Shown here: piece by piece, positions 15,392 to 23,397 of the stretch
Layout: each line of letters opens with the position of its first letter
Numbering within the stretch: position 1 is the first letter of the stretch
From: Vicinamibacteraceae bacterium
GTDB taxonomy: Bacteria; Acidobacteriota; Thermoanaerobaculia; Multivoradales; Multivoraceae
Assembly: GCA_012270995.1 (NCBI GenBank)
Contig: JAAXHG010000060.1
Coordinates: 43,991 to 107,990 of the forward strand
Length of the DNA: 64,000 nucleotides
Direction: 5' to 3'
Made by a program: the position numbers and the translations under genes
Notes under the pieces: model-generated
The model's database searches: none
What the model was told of the DNA's origin: nothing
The model's input: only the letters and a program-made list of their open reading frames with translations

Positions 15392-17176
15392 ATGGGAAGA
15401 GCACTCGTTGAAACGGCGGACCTGACTCTGAATCGCCGGACCCTGCTGGCCGCGGCGGCCGGTGGCGCGGCCATGGCCATGGGTTGCGCCCCAGGGTCGG
15501 AATCCACAGGCTCCGCGCCGGCGGCCGTCAACGGCTGGACGCCCCCGGACGATGAGCGGCGGCGCGCTCTCGTGGCGACGGCGCGGTTCGGACCCAAGCA
15601 GGCGGTCCGAAGCGCCAACGGCCTGGCGATTTGCACCCATCCCCTGGCGTCGGCAGCCGCGGCCGACATGCTCGCCCTGGGTGGCAACGCCTGCGACGGC
15701 GTGCTCGCCGCCAGCATCGCCCAGGCCGTCGTCGAGCCCCACATGACGACCCTGTCGGGCTGCCTTTCGATGCTCTACTACGACGCCGCGTTCGGCGAGT
15801 ACACCTACGTCAACGGCATGATGGCGGCGCCCGAGGCGGTGCCGGACGTGCGGAACATGGACGTGGCCGAGTTCGGGGCGCTGATGACGAAGACCGACGG
15901 CACCCTCTGCTTCGTGCCGGGGTTCTGGGGCGGCTTTGAGGCCGGGCACGAGCGCCACGGACTGCTGCGGCGGGCCACCGTGATGGCGCCGGCCATCCAC
16001 TACGCCCGCGACGGCTTCGAGATCCACCCCTTCCTGTGGGGCGAGATGTTCGTCGAGTCGGCGGTGCTGGGCCGGGAGCCGTTCAGCCGGGAGCTCTACT
16101 TCAACGGCAGCACGCTGCGCGACATCGGCGACAAGCTGGTGCAGAGCGCCCTCGCCGACACGCTGGATCGGCTTGCCGAAGAAGGCGGCGACCACTTCTA
16201 CCGGGGCGACTTCGGCCGCCGGTACGCCGAGACGGTGCAGGGCAGGGGAGGCCTGATCACCGCCGAGGACATGGCGGCCTACGAGGCGTTCTGGGATGAG
16301 CCTGTGAAGGGCACGTACCGCGACCACGGCGTCGTCGGTTCGCCGGCGCCGGACTTCGGCGGCCAGGCCCTGGTCGAGATCATGAACATGGTCGAGCTGC
16401 TCGATCTCCAGCAGGCGGGCCCGGCGTTCGAGTCCGGCGAGACGACGCTGAAGATGATGCAGATCATCGGTCGGGTCTACGCCGATGCGGTGGGCGGCCG
16501 ATTCGACGGCACATTGCCCGACGTCGAGCGGGCGATCTCGAAGGAGTACGCGGCGGAGCGGTTCGCGGCGCTCGAGGGCAAGCCGGCCAGCCCGAACGAC
16601 CGGTACGAGGCACTGGGCGTGGCGCCGCCGCCTCCACCGGGCTCGAACCACGTCACGGTGGTCGACGCCGCGGGGAACGTCGCCACCGTCCTGCACTCGG
16701 TCATGTCGATGCCGTTCAGGACCGGCATCTACGTCGACGGCGTTTACGCCTGCGCTTCCGGCGTCCACCTCGGCTCCGGTCCGGTCGAACCCGGCGGACG
16801 GGCGCACGCGCGCATCTGCCCGAACATCTTCACGCGCGACGGCAAGCCCGTGCTCGCGTCCGGCTCGCCGAGCGTGTCGCTGACGGAGAACATCGTCCAG
16901 AACACGACCAACCTGCTCGACTTCGGCCTCGACCTCGAGAGTTCGGTCCACAAGCCGCGGTTCGGCGGCTCGTCGATGAGCGTGCCCGGGGCGTTGATCG
17001 TCGAAGCGGATCTGGCCGGCGAGCCGGTCGGGCGGCTCGAGGAGGCGGGTGCTACTGTCGAAATCGTGAATCCCTGGAACTGGCTCTGCGGCTCCTTCGA
17101 GGGCGTCCTGATCGAGGAGGACGGCGCCGTCGCCTGCGGCGACCCGAGGCGGACGGCGCAGGCGGTCGCCGTTTGA
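15392..17176 (+). CDS. Gamma-glutamyltransferase-family protein with Ser at the nucleophile position
   Basis: A 594-residue member of the gamma-glutamyltranspeptidase family, normally cleaved into two subunits by an N-terminal-nucleophile mechanism. The ATG at 15392 lies eight bases after GGGGAGG; a GTG at 15374 is less likely. The N-terminus carries a Tat-like NRRTLLAAAAGGAAMAM and a Cys lipobox, so it is probably exported folded and lipid-anchored. Family segments: LASAAAADMLALGGNACDGVLAA, EPHMTTLSGCLSML, GRGGLITAEDMAAYEA, and GSGPVEPGGRAHA. At the cleavage site the family has Thr-Thr-His; here it reads GSNHVTVVD, with Ser418 in the nucleophile position. Possibly a Ser-type hydrolase of gamma-glutamyl or related amides. 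The substrate is uncertain. Confidence 0.85.
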   Translation: MGRALVETADLTLNRRTLLAAAAGGAAMAMGCAPGSESTGSAPAAVNGWTPPDDERRRALVATARFGPKQAVRSANGLAICTHPLASAAAADMLALGGNACDGVLAASIAQAVVEPHMTTLSGCLSMLYYDAAFGEYTYVNGMMAAPEAVPDVRNMDVAEFGALMTKTDGTLCFVPGFWGGFEAGHERHGLLRRATVMAPAIHYARDGFEIHPFLWGEMFVESAVLGREPFSRELYFNGSTLRDIGDKLVQSALADTLDRLAEEGGDHFYRGDFGRRYAETVQGRGGLITAEDMAAYEAFWDEPVKGTYRDHGVVGSPAPDFGGQALVEIMNMVELLDLQQAGPAFESGETTLKMMQIIGRVYADAVGGRFDGTLPDVERAISKEYAAERFAALEGKPASPNDRYEALGVAPPPPPGSNHVTVVDAAGNVATVLHSVMSMPFRTGIYVDGVYACASGVHLGSGPVEPGGRAHARICPNIFTRDGKPVLASGSPSVSLTENIVQNTTNLLDFGLDLESSVHKPRFGGSSMSVPGALIVEADLAGEPVGRLEEAGATVEIVNPWNWLCGSFEGVLIEEDGAVACGDPRRTAQAVAV

Positions 17177-17194
17177 GGCGAGTTCTTCGGCCGG

Positions 17195-17293
17195 GAGCTT
17201 GCGCCGCGAAAGCGCAACGGGAGTGAGTTGTGCGGCGCAAGCTCATGGCGAGGTGGGGGCTGGGGCCAAACATGAAGCCTGCGACAGGTTTGG
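17195..17293 (+). repeat. Two-hairpin dispersed repeat, family A/B, copy 2, spanning the modA start
   Basis: Hairpin 1 is a perfect 13-base stem: GAGCTTGCGCCGC (17195-17207) with its complement at 17232-17244. Hairpin 2 pairs CCAAAC (17266-17271) with GTTTGG (17288-17293). The modA ATG (17272-17274) is the first codon in the loop of hairpin 2, so folding could alter access to the start. The copy at 11108-11204 shares both stems and the spacing between them. Whether this is a regulatory leader or an inserted element that became part of modA is not decided by the sequence. Confidence 0.72.
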
Positions 17294-18063
17294 CGGCTCT
17301 CGCGCCGGCGCTACTCCTGGCGGCAACCGGGGCCTCCGCCGGTGAGGTCACGGTCGCGGTAGCGGCGAACGCCGCCGAAGCGGTCGAGGCGCTCGCGGCC
17401 GGCTTCGAGGAGCGGACCGGTCATCGAGTCGCGGTCACCGTCGGCTCGACGGGCAAGCTCTACGCCCAGATCCTCCACGGCGCGCCCTTTGACGTGTTCC
17501 TCGCCGCGGACCAGGAGCGTCCACGGTTACTGGTGGAGCAGGGGTTGGCTGTCGCGGACTCCCGGCGGACCTATGCAATCGGTCGATTAGTACTGTGGAG
17601 TTCCGATCCGACGCTTGAAGCCTCCGCTGAGACGCTGCGCGAGGGCGCGTTCCGCCGACTCGCGATCGCGAACCCGGATCTGGCACCCTACGGTGCTGCG
17701 GCCCAGGACCTCCTGCGCGAGCTTGGCCTGTGGGAGAGTCTCCGCTCGAAGATCGTCGTGGGAGAAAACGTGGGGCAGAGCTTCACCATGGCCGCCTCTG
17801 GGAACGCGGAACTCGGCTTCATGGCCCTCTCGTCCGTGCGCAGTCCGCGCACCGTTCGTGCGGGGAGTCTCTGGGAGGTCCCGGCGCATCTTCACAGGCC
17901 GATCCGCCAGGACGCGGTCTTGCTTGAGCGAGGCCGAGGCAACAAGGCCGCCCGCCACTTCCACCGCTTCCTCGTCACTCCAGAGTCCCGAAACGTCATC
18001 GAGTCGTTCGGCTTCACCGTAGACGGAGCAGACGGGCCGTACCGCGGTGCTCGTCAGAGGTGA
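17272..18063 (+). CDS. modA: Molybdate-binding periplasmic protein ModA
   Basis: A 263-residue protein. ATG 17272 starts an export signal (MKPATGLAALAPALLLAA, cleavage after GASA), followed by EVTVAVAANAAEAVEALAAGF, VGSTGKLYAQILHGAPFDVFLAADQERP and EAELGF-like NAELGFMALSSV, the ModA pattern. The longer frame opening at GTG 17230 would add a charged leader encoded by the repeat and is rejected. ModA captures molybdate (or tungstate) for the ModBC importer. Its partners modB and modC are on the same strand but 9 kb downstream, beyond a block of minus-strand defence-like genes; in most genomes modABC are contiguous. The start codon lies in the loop of a repeat hairpin. Confidence 0.88.
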   Translation: MKPATGLAALAPALLLAATGASAGEVTVAVAANAAEAVEALAAGFEERTGHRVAVTVGSTGKLYAQILHGAPFDVFLAADQERPRLLVEQGLAVADSRRTYAIGRLVLWSSDPTLEASAETLREGAFRRLAIANPDLAPYGAAAQDLLRELGLWESLRSKIVVGENVGQSFTMAASGNAELGFMALSSVRSPRTVRAGSLWEVPAHLHRPIRQDAVLLERGRGNKAARHFHRFLVTPESRNVIESFGFTVDGADGPYRGARQR

Positions 18064-18121
18064 CTCTTCCTGTCCGGTCCTTGCGACGGGGACTGGCGCG
18101 CGCAACGTGAGAATGGAGCAG

Positions 18122-19072
18122 CTACGGCGCCCGCGCCGGTGTGCCTTCCGGAGCTTGCTGAACCGCGAGGTTCTTCGCCCAGAGTTGGCCGGTGCTGCTC
18201 AACACCGACTTGAGGGCGGGGCCCTGGTCGTACAGGATCGTTGACAGGTGGTAGAGCGTCAGGGCCTCGTCCTGCAGGGACTGATCCTCTTCGAGATCCA
18301 CGACTGACAGGTTCTGGTTCCTGGCTTCATCCCGGTCGATGCGCCGGCCGTGGCTTCGGTGTTGCTGCCCGCCGAAGTACTCGGCGGCGCCTTCAGACAG
18401 TTCCAGGGCATCGGGGCGACCGGCAAACATGTACCGTTGGAGCCATCCTTGGACGAGGTCCTGGCCGTAGGCCAGGGCCTGCCGCGCCTCCTCGAGTAGC
18501 GCGGGCCCGAAGGAACGCAAGACGGGCGCCCACGCATGGGCCAGCACCGGATTCCCCGTGATCTCGCGCTTGGCTTCGTCGAACTGCGCCACGATGGAGT
18601 GCGCGGAGAAGGCGCGGTCGGCGACGATGAGCTGAGGATCGGTAGGTCCCAACTGGCTCTGTCGCCCCATGATCACGCGGTCGCAGCCAAGCGCGATCAT
18701 CGTTCCGGCCGACATCGCGTAGGTGGGGATCAGGACATCGATCTGGCGGAACTTGCTGCGAAGGTAGTCGACGATCGTCTGGGCGGCTTCTGCCAGACCG
18801 CCCGGCGTATGCAGGATCAGCAGGAGGTCCTTCGAGAAGTCGCAGCCGTGAACGCCGGCCATGAATCCGTTGACGTCCTCCCGGTTGATCGCCGTGAACA
18901 GGCCTGGGACTTGCGGTTTCTGGAGGAACGCGGAGGAGTAGTAGAGCACGTTGCGGTCACACCGTTCCGCGATGCGCCGCGCCGACGCGCGCGACCTCTC
19001 GGTGATGAAGCGACCTCTTTCCGCGACTGGAGTGCCGTTCAGCTCATCCAGTAGGTCAGCCCACGTCGCCAT
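18122..19072 (-). CDS. SDH-type serine protease (ClpP/SppA fold)
   Basis: A 316-residue protein of the serine dehydrogenase proteinase family, which has the ClpP/crotonase fold. It shows LLLILHTPGGLAEAAQTIVDYL (oxyanion-loop HTPGG at 88-92), the nucleophile segment IPTYAMSAGTMIALGCDRVIMG (Ser121) and SQLGPTDPQL at 140-148. There is no signal peptide, so it is cytoplasmic or peripheral. The start ATG follows GGGGAG. It overlaps the 80-residue upstream gene by 17 bases, and the pair has its own promoter candidate. It is the last gene of the cassette lying between modA and modBC. Such proteases occur in defence islands, but their targets are not known; a role here is inference. Confidence 0.82.
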   Translation of the reverse strand: MATWADLLDELNGTPVAERGRFITERSRASARRIAERCDRNVLYYSSAFLQKPQVPGLFTAINREDVNGFMAGVHGCDFSKDLLLILHTPGGLAEAAQTIVDYLRSKFRQIDVLIPTYAMSAGTMIALGCDRVIMGRQSQLGPTDPQLIVADRAFSAHSIVAQFDEAKREITGNPVLAHAWAPVLRSFGPALLEEARQALAYGQDLVQGWLQRYMFAGRPDALELSEGAAEYFGGQQHRSHGRRIDRDEARNQNLSVVDLEEDQSLQDEALTLYHLSTILYDQGPALKSVLSSTGQLWAKNLAVQQAPEGTPARAP

Positions 19073-19298
19073 CGGAACTCCCCGTGACCACGTAGCCGAT
19101 GGGGTTGTCCCATGAGTAGGCCGGTCGTGTCTCTGGCGCCGCGGCCCTCCGGTCAGGCAGGTCGGCCAGGTCGGCCAGCCGCATGACCTCCTCGTACTGC
19201 CGCCGCGCTTCGTCGAGGAGTTCGATGACCTTGGCGTCGCTCGGCTTCAGTCGCGCCTCCGGGTCGGCCGATCGACGAGAGGCGGCTGATCGCGTCAT
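19056..19298 (-). CDS. 80-residue protein coupled to the SDH protease
   Basis: ATG 19298 lies ten bases after the strong ribosome site GGAAGGAG; the longer frame to 19397 has no such site. The product has a basic N-terminus (MTRSAASRRSADPEARLK), one amphipathic helix (DAKVIELLDEARRQYEEVMRLADLADL) and a Pro/Ser-rich tail ending YSWDNPIGYVVTGSSDGDVG. It has no known catalytic motif and I do not recognise a family. The 17-base overlap with the protease gene suggests a stoichiometric partner: an adaptor, inhibitor or substrate. The exposed C-terminal tail is a reasonable docking or cleavage segment, but that is speculation. Confidence 0.65.
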   Translation of the reverse strand: MTRSAASRRSADPEARLKPSDAKVIELLDEARRQYEEVMRLADLADLPDRRAAAPETRPAYSWDNPIGYVVTGSSDGDVG

Positions 19299-19737
19299 GG
19301 GCGCTGCTCCTTCCCGACTGCTCGTTCGGTCGACCCAGTTGGAGGCTTGCGGCAGGGCAGATGGTTCATTCGCGGGTCTCCAGGTTCTGGTGTTCACAGT
19401 CGCTGGGGCCGAGGCTTCGGGTTCAGGCCTCCCTTCTGCGCTCTCTTCGGCGCGAACCGTCTCGCCGTGCCTGATCGCACCGAGTTCAGACCTCGAAGTC
19501 TACGGCCAGTGTTCGGCGGTGGCAAGCCGTCGGATCATCGTCGAGCCCCGCGAGGTGGGCCCGCGCTGGCCTGATCCTTGCCGCCGGTCGCCCGAGTGTG
19601 AGATTGGCGCCCGCGGCAAGCGGCGCGGGCTGCGGCGCCCGTTGCGGAAACCCGTGGCTTCCGGACCGCCCCTTGCTCCGCGCAACGCAGGCCGCTGCCT
19701 GGGGCGTCTCAACGGTCAGGGAAGGCTGACGTTCCGC
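19299..19737. other. 439-base non-coding gap between methylase and small-protein gene
   Basis: The longest gap in the window. Reading frames here are short and arginine-rich without coding character. I see no tRNA-like fold and no transposase remnant. It contains the promoter candidate at 19497-19525 and a weak hairpin near 19608-19630 (GCCCGCG with its complement). The rest is featureless to me. Confidence 0.6.
19497..19525 (-). promoter_or_regulatory. Sigma-70-like promoter for the small protein/protease pair
   Basis: On the minus strand TTGCCA (19525-19520) and TAGACT (19502-19497) are separated by exactly 17 bases, matching the -35 and -10 consensus at five and four of six positions. Transcription would begin near 19490, about 190 bases before the ATG at 19298. 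It suggests that the protease pair is expressed independently of the upstream methylase gene. Confidence 0.5.
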
Positions 19738-22700
19738 TCAGGCACCGGTCGACTCCTCGATTGCGGCACGTTCGTCTGCCGTGAGGCCGTAGAGGTCGTA
19801 GACAAGCCGGTCGATCCTGGCTTCCTCGGCAGAGACGTCGCCGTCCGGGTCGTCGCCCTTGATGGCGAGGATGTGGTCGGCGACGTGAACGAGGGTTTCC
19901 TGGAGGTCGTCGGGGATGCGAGGAATCGGGATGGTCTCGACGACGAACTTCTGCCAGCGGATCAAACCCATGCCGGTCGTTCGGGCGGTCGCGTGTACGT
20001 ACCAGTTGACGAGCGAGCTGTTGAGAACGGAGCACATGCTCTTGAGTGACTGCGACGCGCCGGGCATGACGTAGACCGTATCGCCGCAGTAGACCTCCCT
20101 GTCCGAGTACGCGAACCGGCCGTGCGGCGACATGTCCATCCACATCAGCTTCGGTGCGGCGAAGGACCTGATGAAGTCGTCGCTCGGATTGTTGTTCAGC
20201 TCCAGCCAGTGGTGCTGACCATCGTAGGCTTGACCTTGGCGCCGGCCGGAGGGAGGGTTGGTGCATTGGCCTCGCGCCTTGAGCTTCTTCTCGTAGGCGG
20301 CGAGATGGCGGTAGACGGCGGGGTAGCGGTCCTCCAGAAACTCGTGGCTCCCGAACTCCGCCACGATCAGCCAGAGGCCCGCCCACTGGCCCCGCCATCT
20401 GCGGACGTCCTTGCCGCGCAGGATCGGCTTCAGGATCTCGGTCGACGCGGGATCCTCGGCGACCAGAGCGTCGCGGGTCGCGGTGTCGATGATGAACGCC
20501 TCGTTGAGGCCGGTCTTGACGCCGTAGCTGATCTTCAGGTCCCAGTTCCGCAGCGGCCTGGCCTCAGCGCGCATCTTCTCCATCACGCTCCACTCGACCT
20601 CCGTCAGGATGCTCCAGGGTCGGTCGCTTTGGGGCCGAACTGATCGCCACTTCTCCTCGGGCGGCGGAAAGGGCTCCGCGCTCAACTGGTCGGTGTCCGC
20701 TGCCGGAAAAGGCGGGGCGGAGGCGCCCGCCTCGACGCCTCCCGCGGGCAAGACCAGAACGCATGCGTCGACGACGGCGTCGAACACGTCCTTGCCCATG
20801 TCCAGCAGTCGCAGTGGCCGATGCCGCGAGGAGAGCCAACGACGGGTGGTTTCTCCGTACTTTGCCCGGAGCCAACTGTTCGAGGTGATGTAGGTCAGGA
20901 TCCCGGATTCCGGGCGCAGAAGCTGGCAGCCGCGCTCCAGGAACAACTGATAGAGGTCGCCCCTGGGGACAAGTGTCTCGTAACCCCGGTTCTCGTAGAG
21001 CTTGCGGAGCCGGCCGCCGTTCTTCTGGAGCTGAACATACGGGGGATTCCCGAGAACGACATCGAAGCCGCTCTCGATGCCGAACATCCATGTCGGATCG
21101 AACCAGTTGGCGACGGCATTCTGGTCATAGGGATCCCAGCTCGCGACCTTCTCGGCCGTGTTCTCTGGGAGATCCCGCAACTCGCCGACCAACTCGGCCC
21201 GGAGCCGGCGGTCCTCCTTCATGCAGGCCAGCTTGTCGGGCCTCGTGTTCGCGTGGAAGTGCTGCTCGCGGTTGATCTGGAGGCTGCGCTTCAGCCCGCG
21301 CACGCTCTCGCTGTCGCTGCCCAGACCGTGCGCACGTTCGAATCCCAGGAGAGCGTCAGCCGCCACGAAGCGGGTCTCCAGGTTCGGCAGCGGTCGGATG
21401 CCGAAGTTGTCTTCGTTGTCGGGATCGTAATCCTGCTCGATCGCGAGCGAGATGAAGAAGCGGAGCTTGGCGATCTGGCAGGCGATCGCCTGGATGTCCA
21501 CGCCGAAGATGCTGTTCTGGACGAGATAGAGCTTCCGCCCGAAGTCTCCCGAGTAGCGGTCGAAGGTCTGGCTGATCTTGAGAAGTTCGGCGTCGCGTTT
21601 CTCGCGGTCGCCCGCCCCGAAGGCAGCGTCGGCGCGCTGGGCGGCCCGGGTCTCTGAAGTTCCCGCTAGAGTTGGTTGGCGGGGTCGAGGCGCCGGAGAG
21701 CGAGGGTGAGCTTGTTGAGCACGGCCATCGGGAACGCGCCCGAGCCCACGGCCGGGTCGAGCACCTTCAGGTCGGCGATGGCACTCACCACGGCGCGCGC
21801 GTCCTGCTCCTCGAAGAGCTCGCCCGCGTCCTCGTAGTCCAGCAGGTAGCGCAGCCGTTCGCTCCAGAAGGCGGCGTCGCCGTCTTCCGGTTGCGCCCGC
21901 TCTGCGAGCGCGGCGGCGATCGCCTGGTCGACCATGTAGTCCACGACCGGCCGCGGCGTGTAGTACGAGCCTGTCTGTTTGCGGACGTTGTCTCGCGTTT
22001 CGGGGTTGTAGGCGGCGAGCAGGTTCTCGAACACCTGGCCCAGGAGTTCGGGATCGAGCGCCACCTCGCTCTCTGCCGGCGTGTTCTCTTCCACGGTGAA
22101 CTTGTAGCGGTTGAAGAGGGCGAACAGGCCGTCGTCGTCGAAGAAGAGACGGTCGGGAACGCTGAGCAGCCGCCAGGCGTCGCGGCGGGCCTCGGCGGCG
22201 GCCGTGCCTTCCTCGGGGTCCGGATCGCTGAACATGTCGTAGCGCCTGCCGCCTTGGCTGCGCGATTTCTCCTCGTCCAGGCAATCGAAAAGCCCTCCGT
22301 TGACGAAGGGCGTGCGCGCCATGAGCGATTCGAAGCGCCCGGTGTCCCGGATGAGCGAGCGGTAGCGCCAGCGTGTGAAGACCCGATGGCTTTCGTGACT
22401 GCGCGTGCTCCATCGGCGTTGGTCGATGGGCGCGTTCAGAGCCGCGAAGAAGAGGTTCTGCAACACGGCCCGGTAGTAGTCCGTGCCTCCGAACTCCTGG
22501 AGGAGATCTTTGACCGCTTCCCGCTCGAACCACTCCCGGGCGACGAGTCCTTTCTCCTTGATGAACCACGTGAACAACAGACGCGTGATGCAGCGGATGG
22601 CTTGCTGCTCCGCTGGAGCGTCCGGAGGCCAGACGGCCTCCGCCACCGCGCGCTCGAACCACTTGAACAGCTCCCGGTAGAACCGACGGTTGAGGGGCTC

Positions 22701-23345
22701 CGTATCGAGCGCCCGCTCCCAGGCCTCGTGAAGCCGGTCGAAAGTGCGGACGTTCGACCCGATGGCCTCAAGGGCGAGTTCCGCGAGGACATCGAGATGC
22801 GCGCGGTGGGGCCTCTGCAACCGGATGTCCTTGACCAGCGTTACCCGCGCGAGTACATCCCGGCTCGGGTCCTTCCTGTGCGCGCGGCGATGGACGACCG
22901 CCAACGTGAGCACGGGAACTCCGTCGGAGGTGCGATAGCGGAAGAGCAGAACGGTGGGCATCGCGAAGAGGCGGTTGACTGCGCGGGTCATTGCCGCGAG
23001 CCGACCCCGCGGGTAGTCCCGGTCCATCAGATCCGCGGCCAGGAAAAGGAACGACTCCGCGCGGCTTCGCTCGTAGCCGGTCGCGCGGAGGAGGCTGAAC
23101 TGTGATGTCAGTTCAACCTCCGTCAGTTGGAAGACGGCCCGTGCATCGGTCCAGTCGGCGAACAGGGCACGCTGCTTTTCGGTCAGTGAGTCTTCTTTGT
23201 CGAACAGGTTGAGCAGGTCCTCAAGACCGTTGAGGGCCGGGACTCGTTCGCTCCGATAACCAAGCGCGGCGAGCAAGTGCGTTGCGCTCTCGCGGAGGGA
23301 GAGTCGGTCGAAGGTGCTGAGAGCTTCGACGATTTTCGACTTCAT
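19738..23345 (-). pseudogene. Eco57I-type N6-adenine DNA methylase, broken by a stop and a frameshift
   Basis: The N-terminal piece (ATG 23345, 559 codons) contains FYRELFKWFERAV, the gate region TGSYYTPRPVVDYMV and methylase motif I LDPAVGSGAF (530-538). It ends in a TAG at 21668-21666, right after LDPANQL, where related proteins commonly have Trp. Decoding that codon as Trp gives RELQR; a one-base shift near 21648-21655 is then needed to continue into RAAQRADAAFGAG, then GRKLYLVQNSIFGVDIQAIA and motif IV GNPPYVQLQ. The C-terminal piece runs to 19738 and resembles the specificity half of PglX-like or type IIG enzymes. Two lesions within about 20 bases between motifs I and IV suggest a genuinely inactive gene, though sequence error is possible. 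It lies directly downstream of the helicase gene, 52 bases away. Confidence 0.82.
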
Positions 23346-23397
23346 GTCGGTTATGCGGCCGCGACGCGGCAGGGGCGCGCACTGTGCGGGCTGGCGG

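Noticed and set aside
17195..17293. Molybdenum-cofactor riboswitch upstream of modA
   Set aside because: A homologous element lies upstream of an unrelated OLD nuclease, and I cannot match the conserved Moco motif core; treated as a dispersed repeat.
19299..19737. tRNA or small RNA gene in the longest gap
   Set aside because: No cloverleaf, T-loop consensus or CCA end found on either strand.
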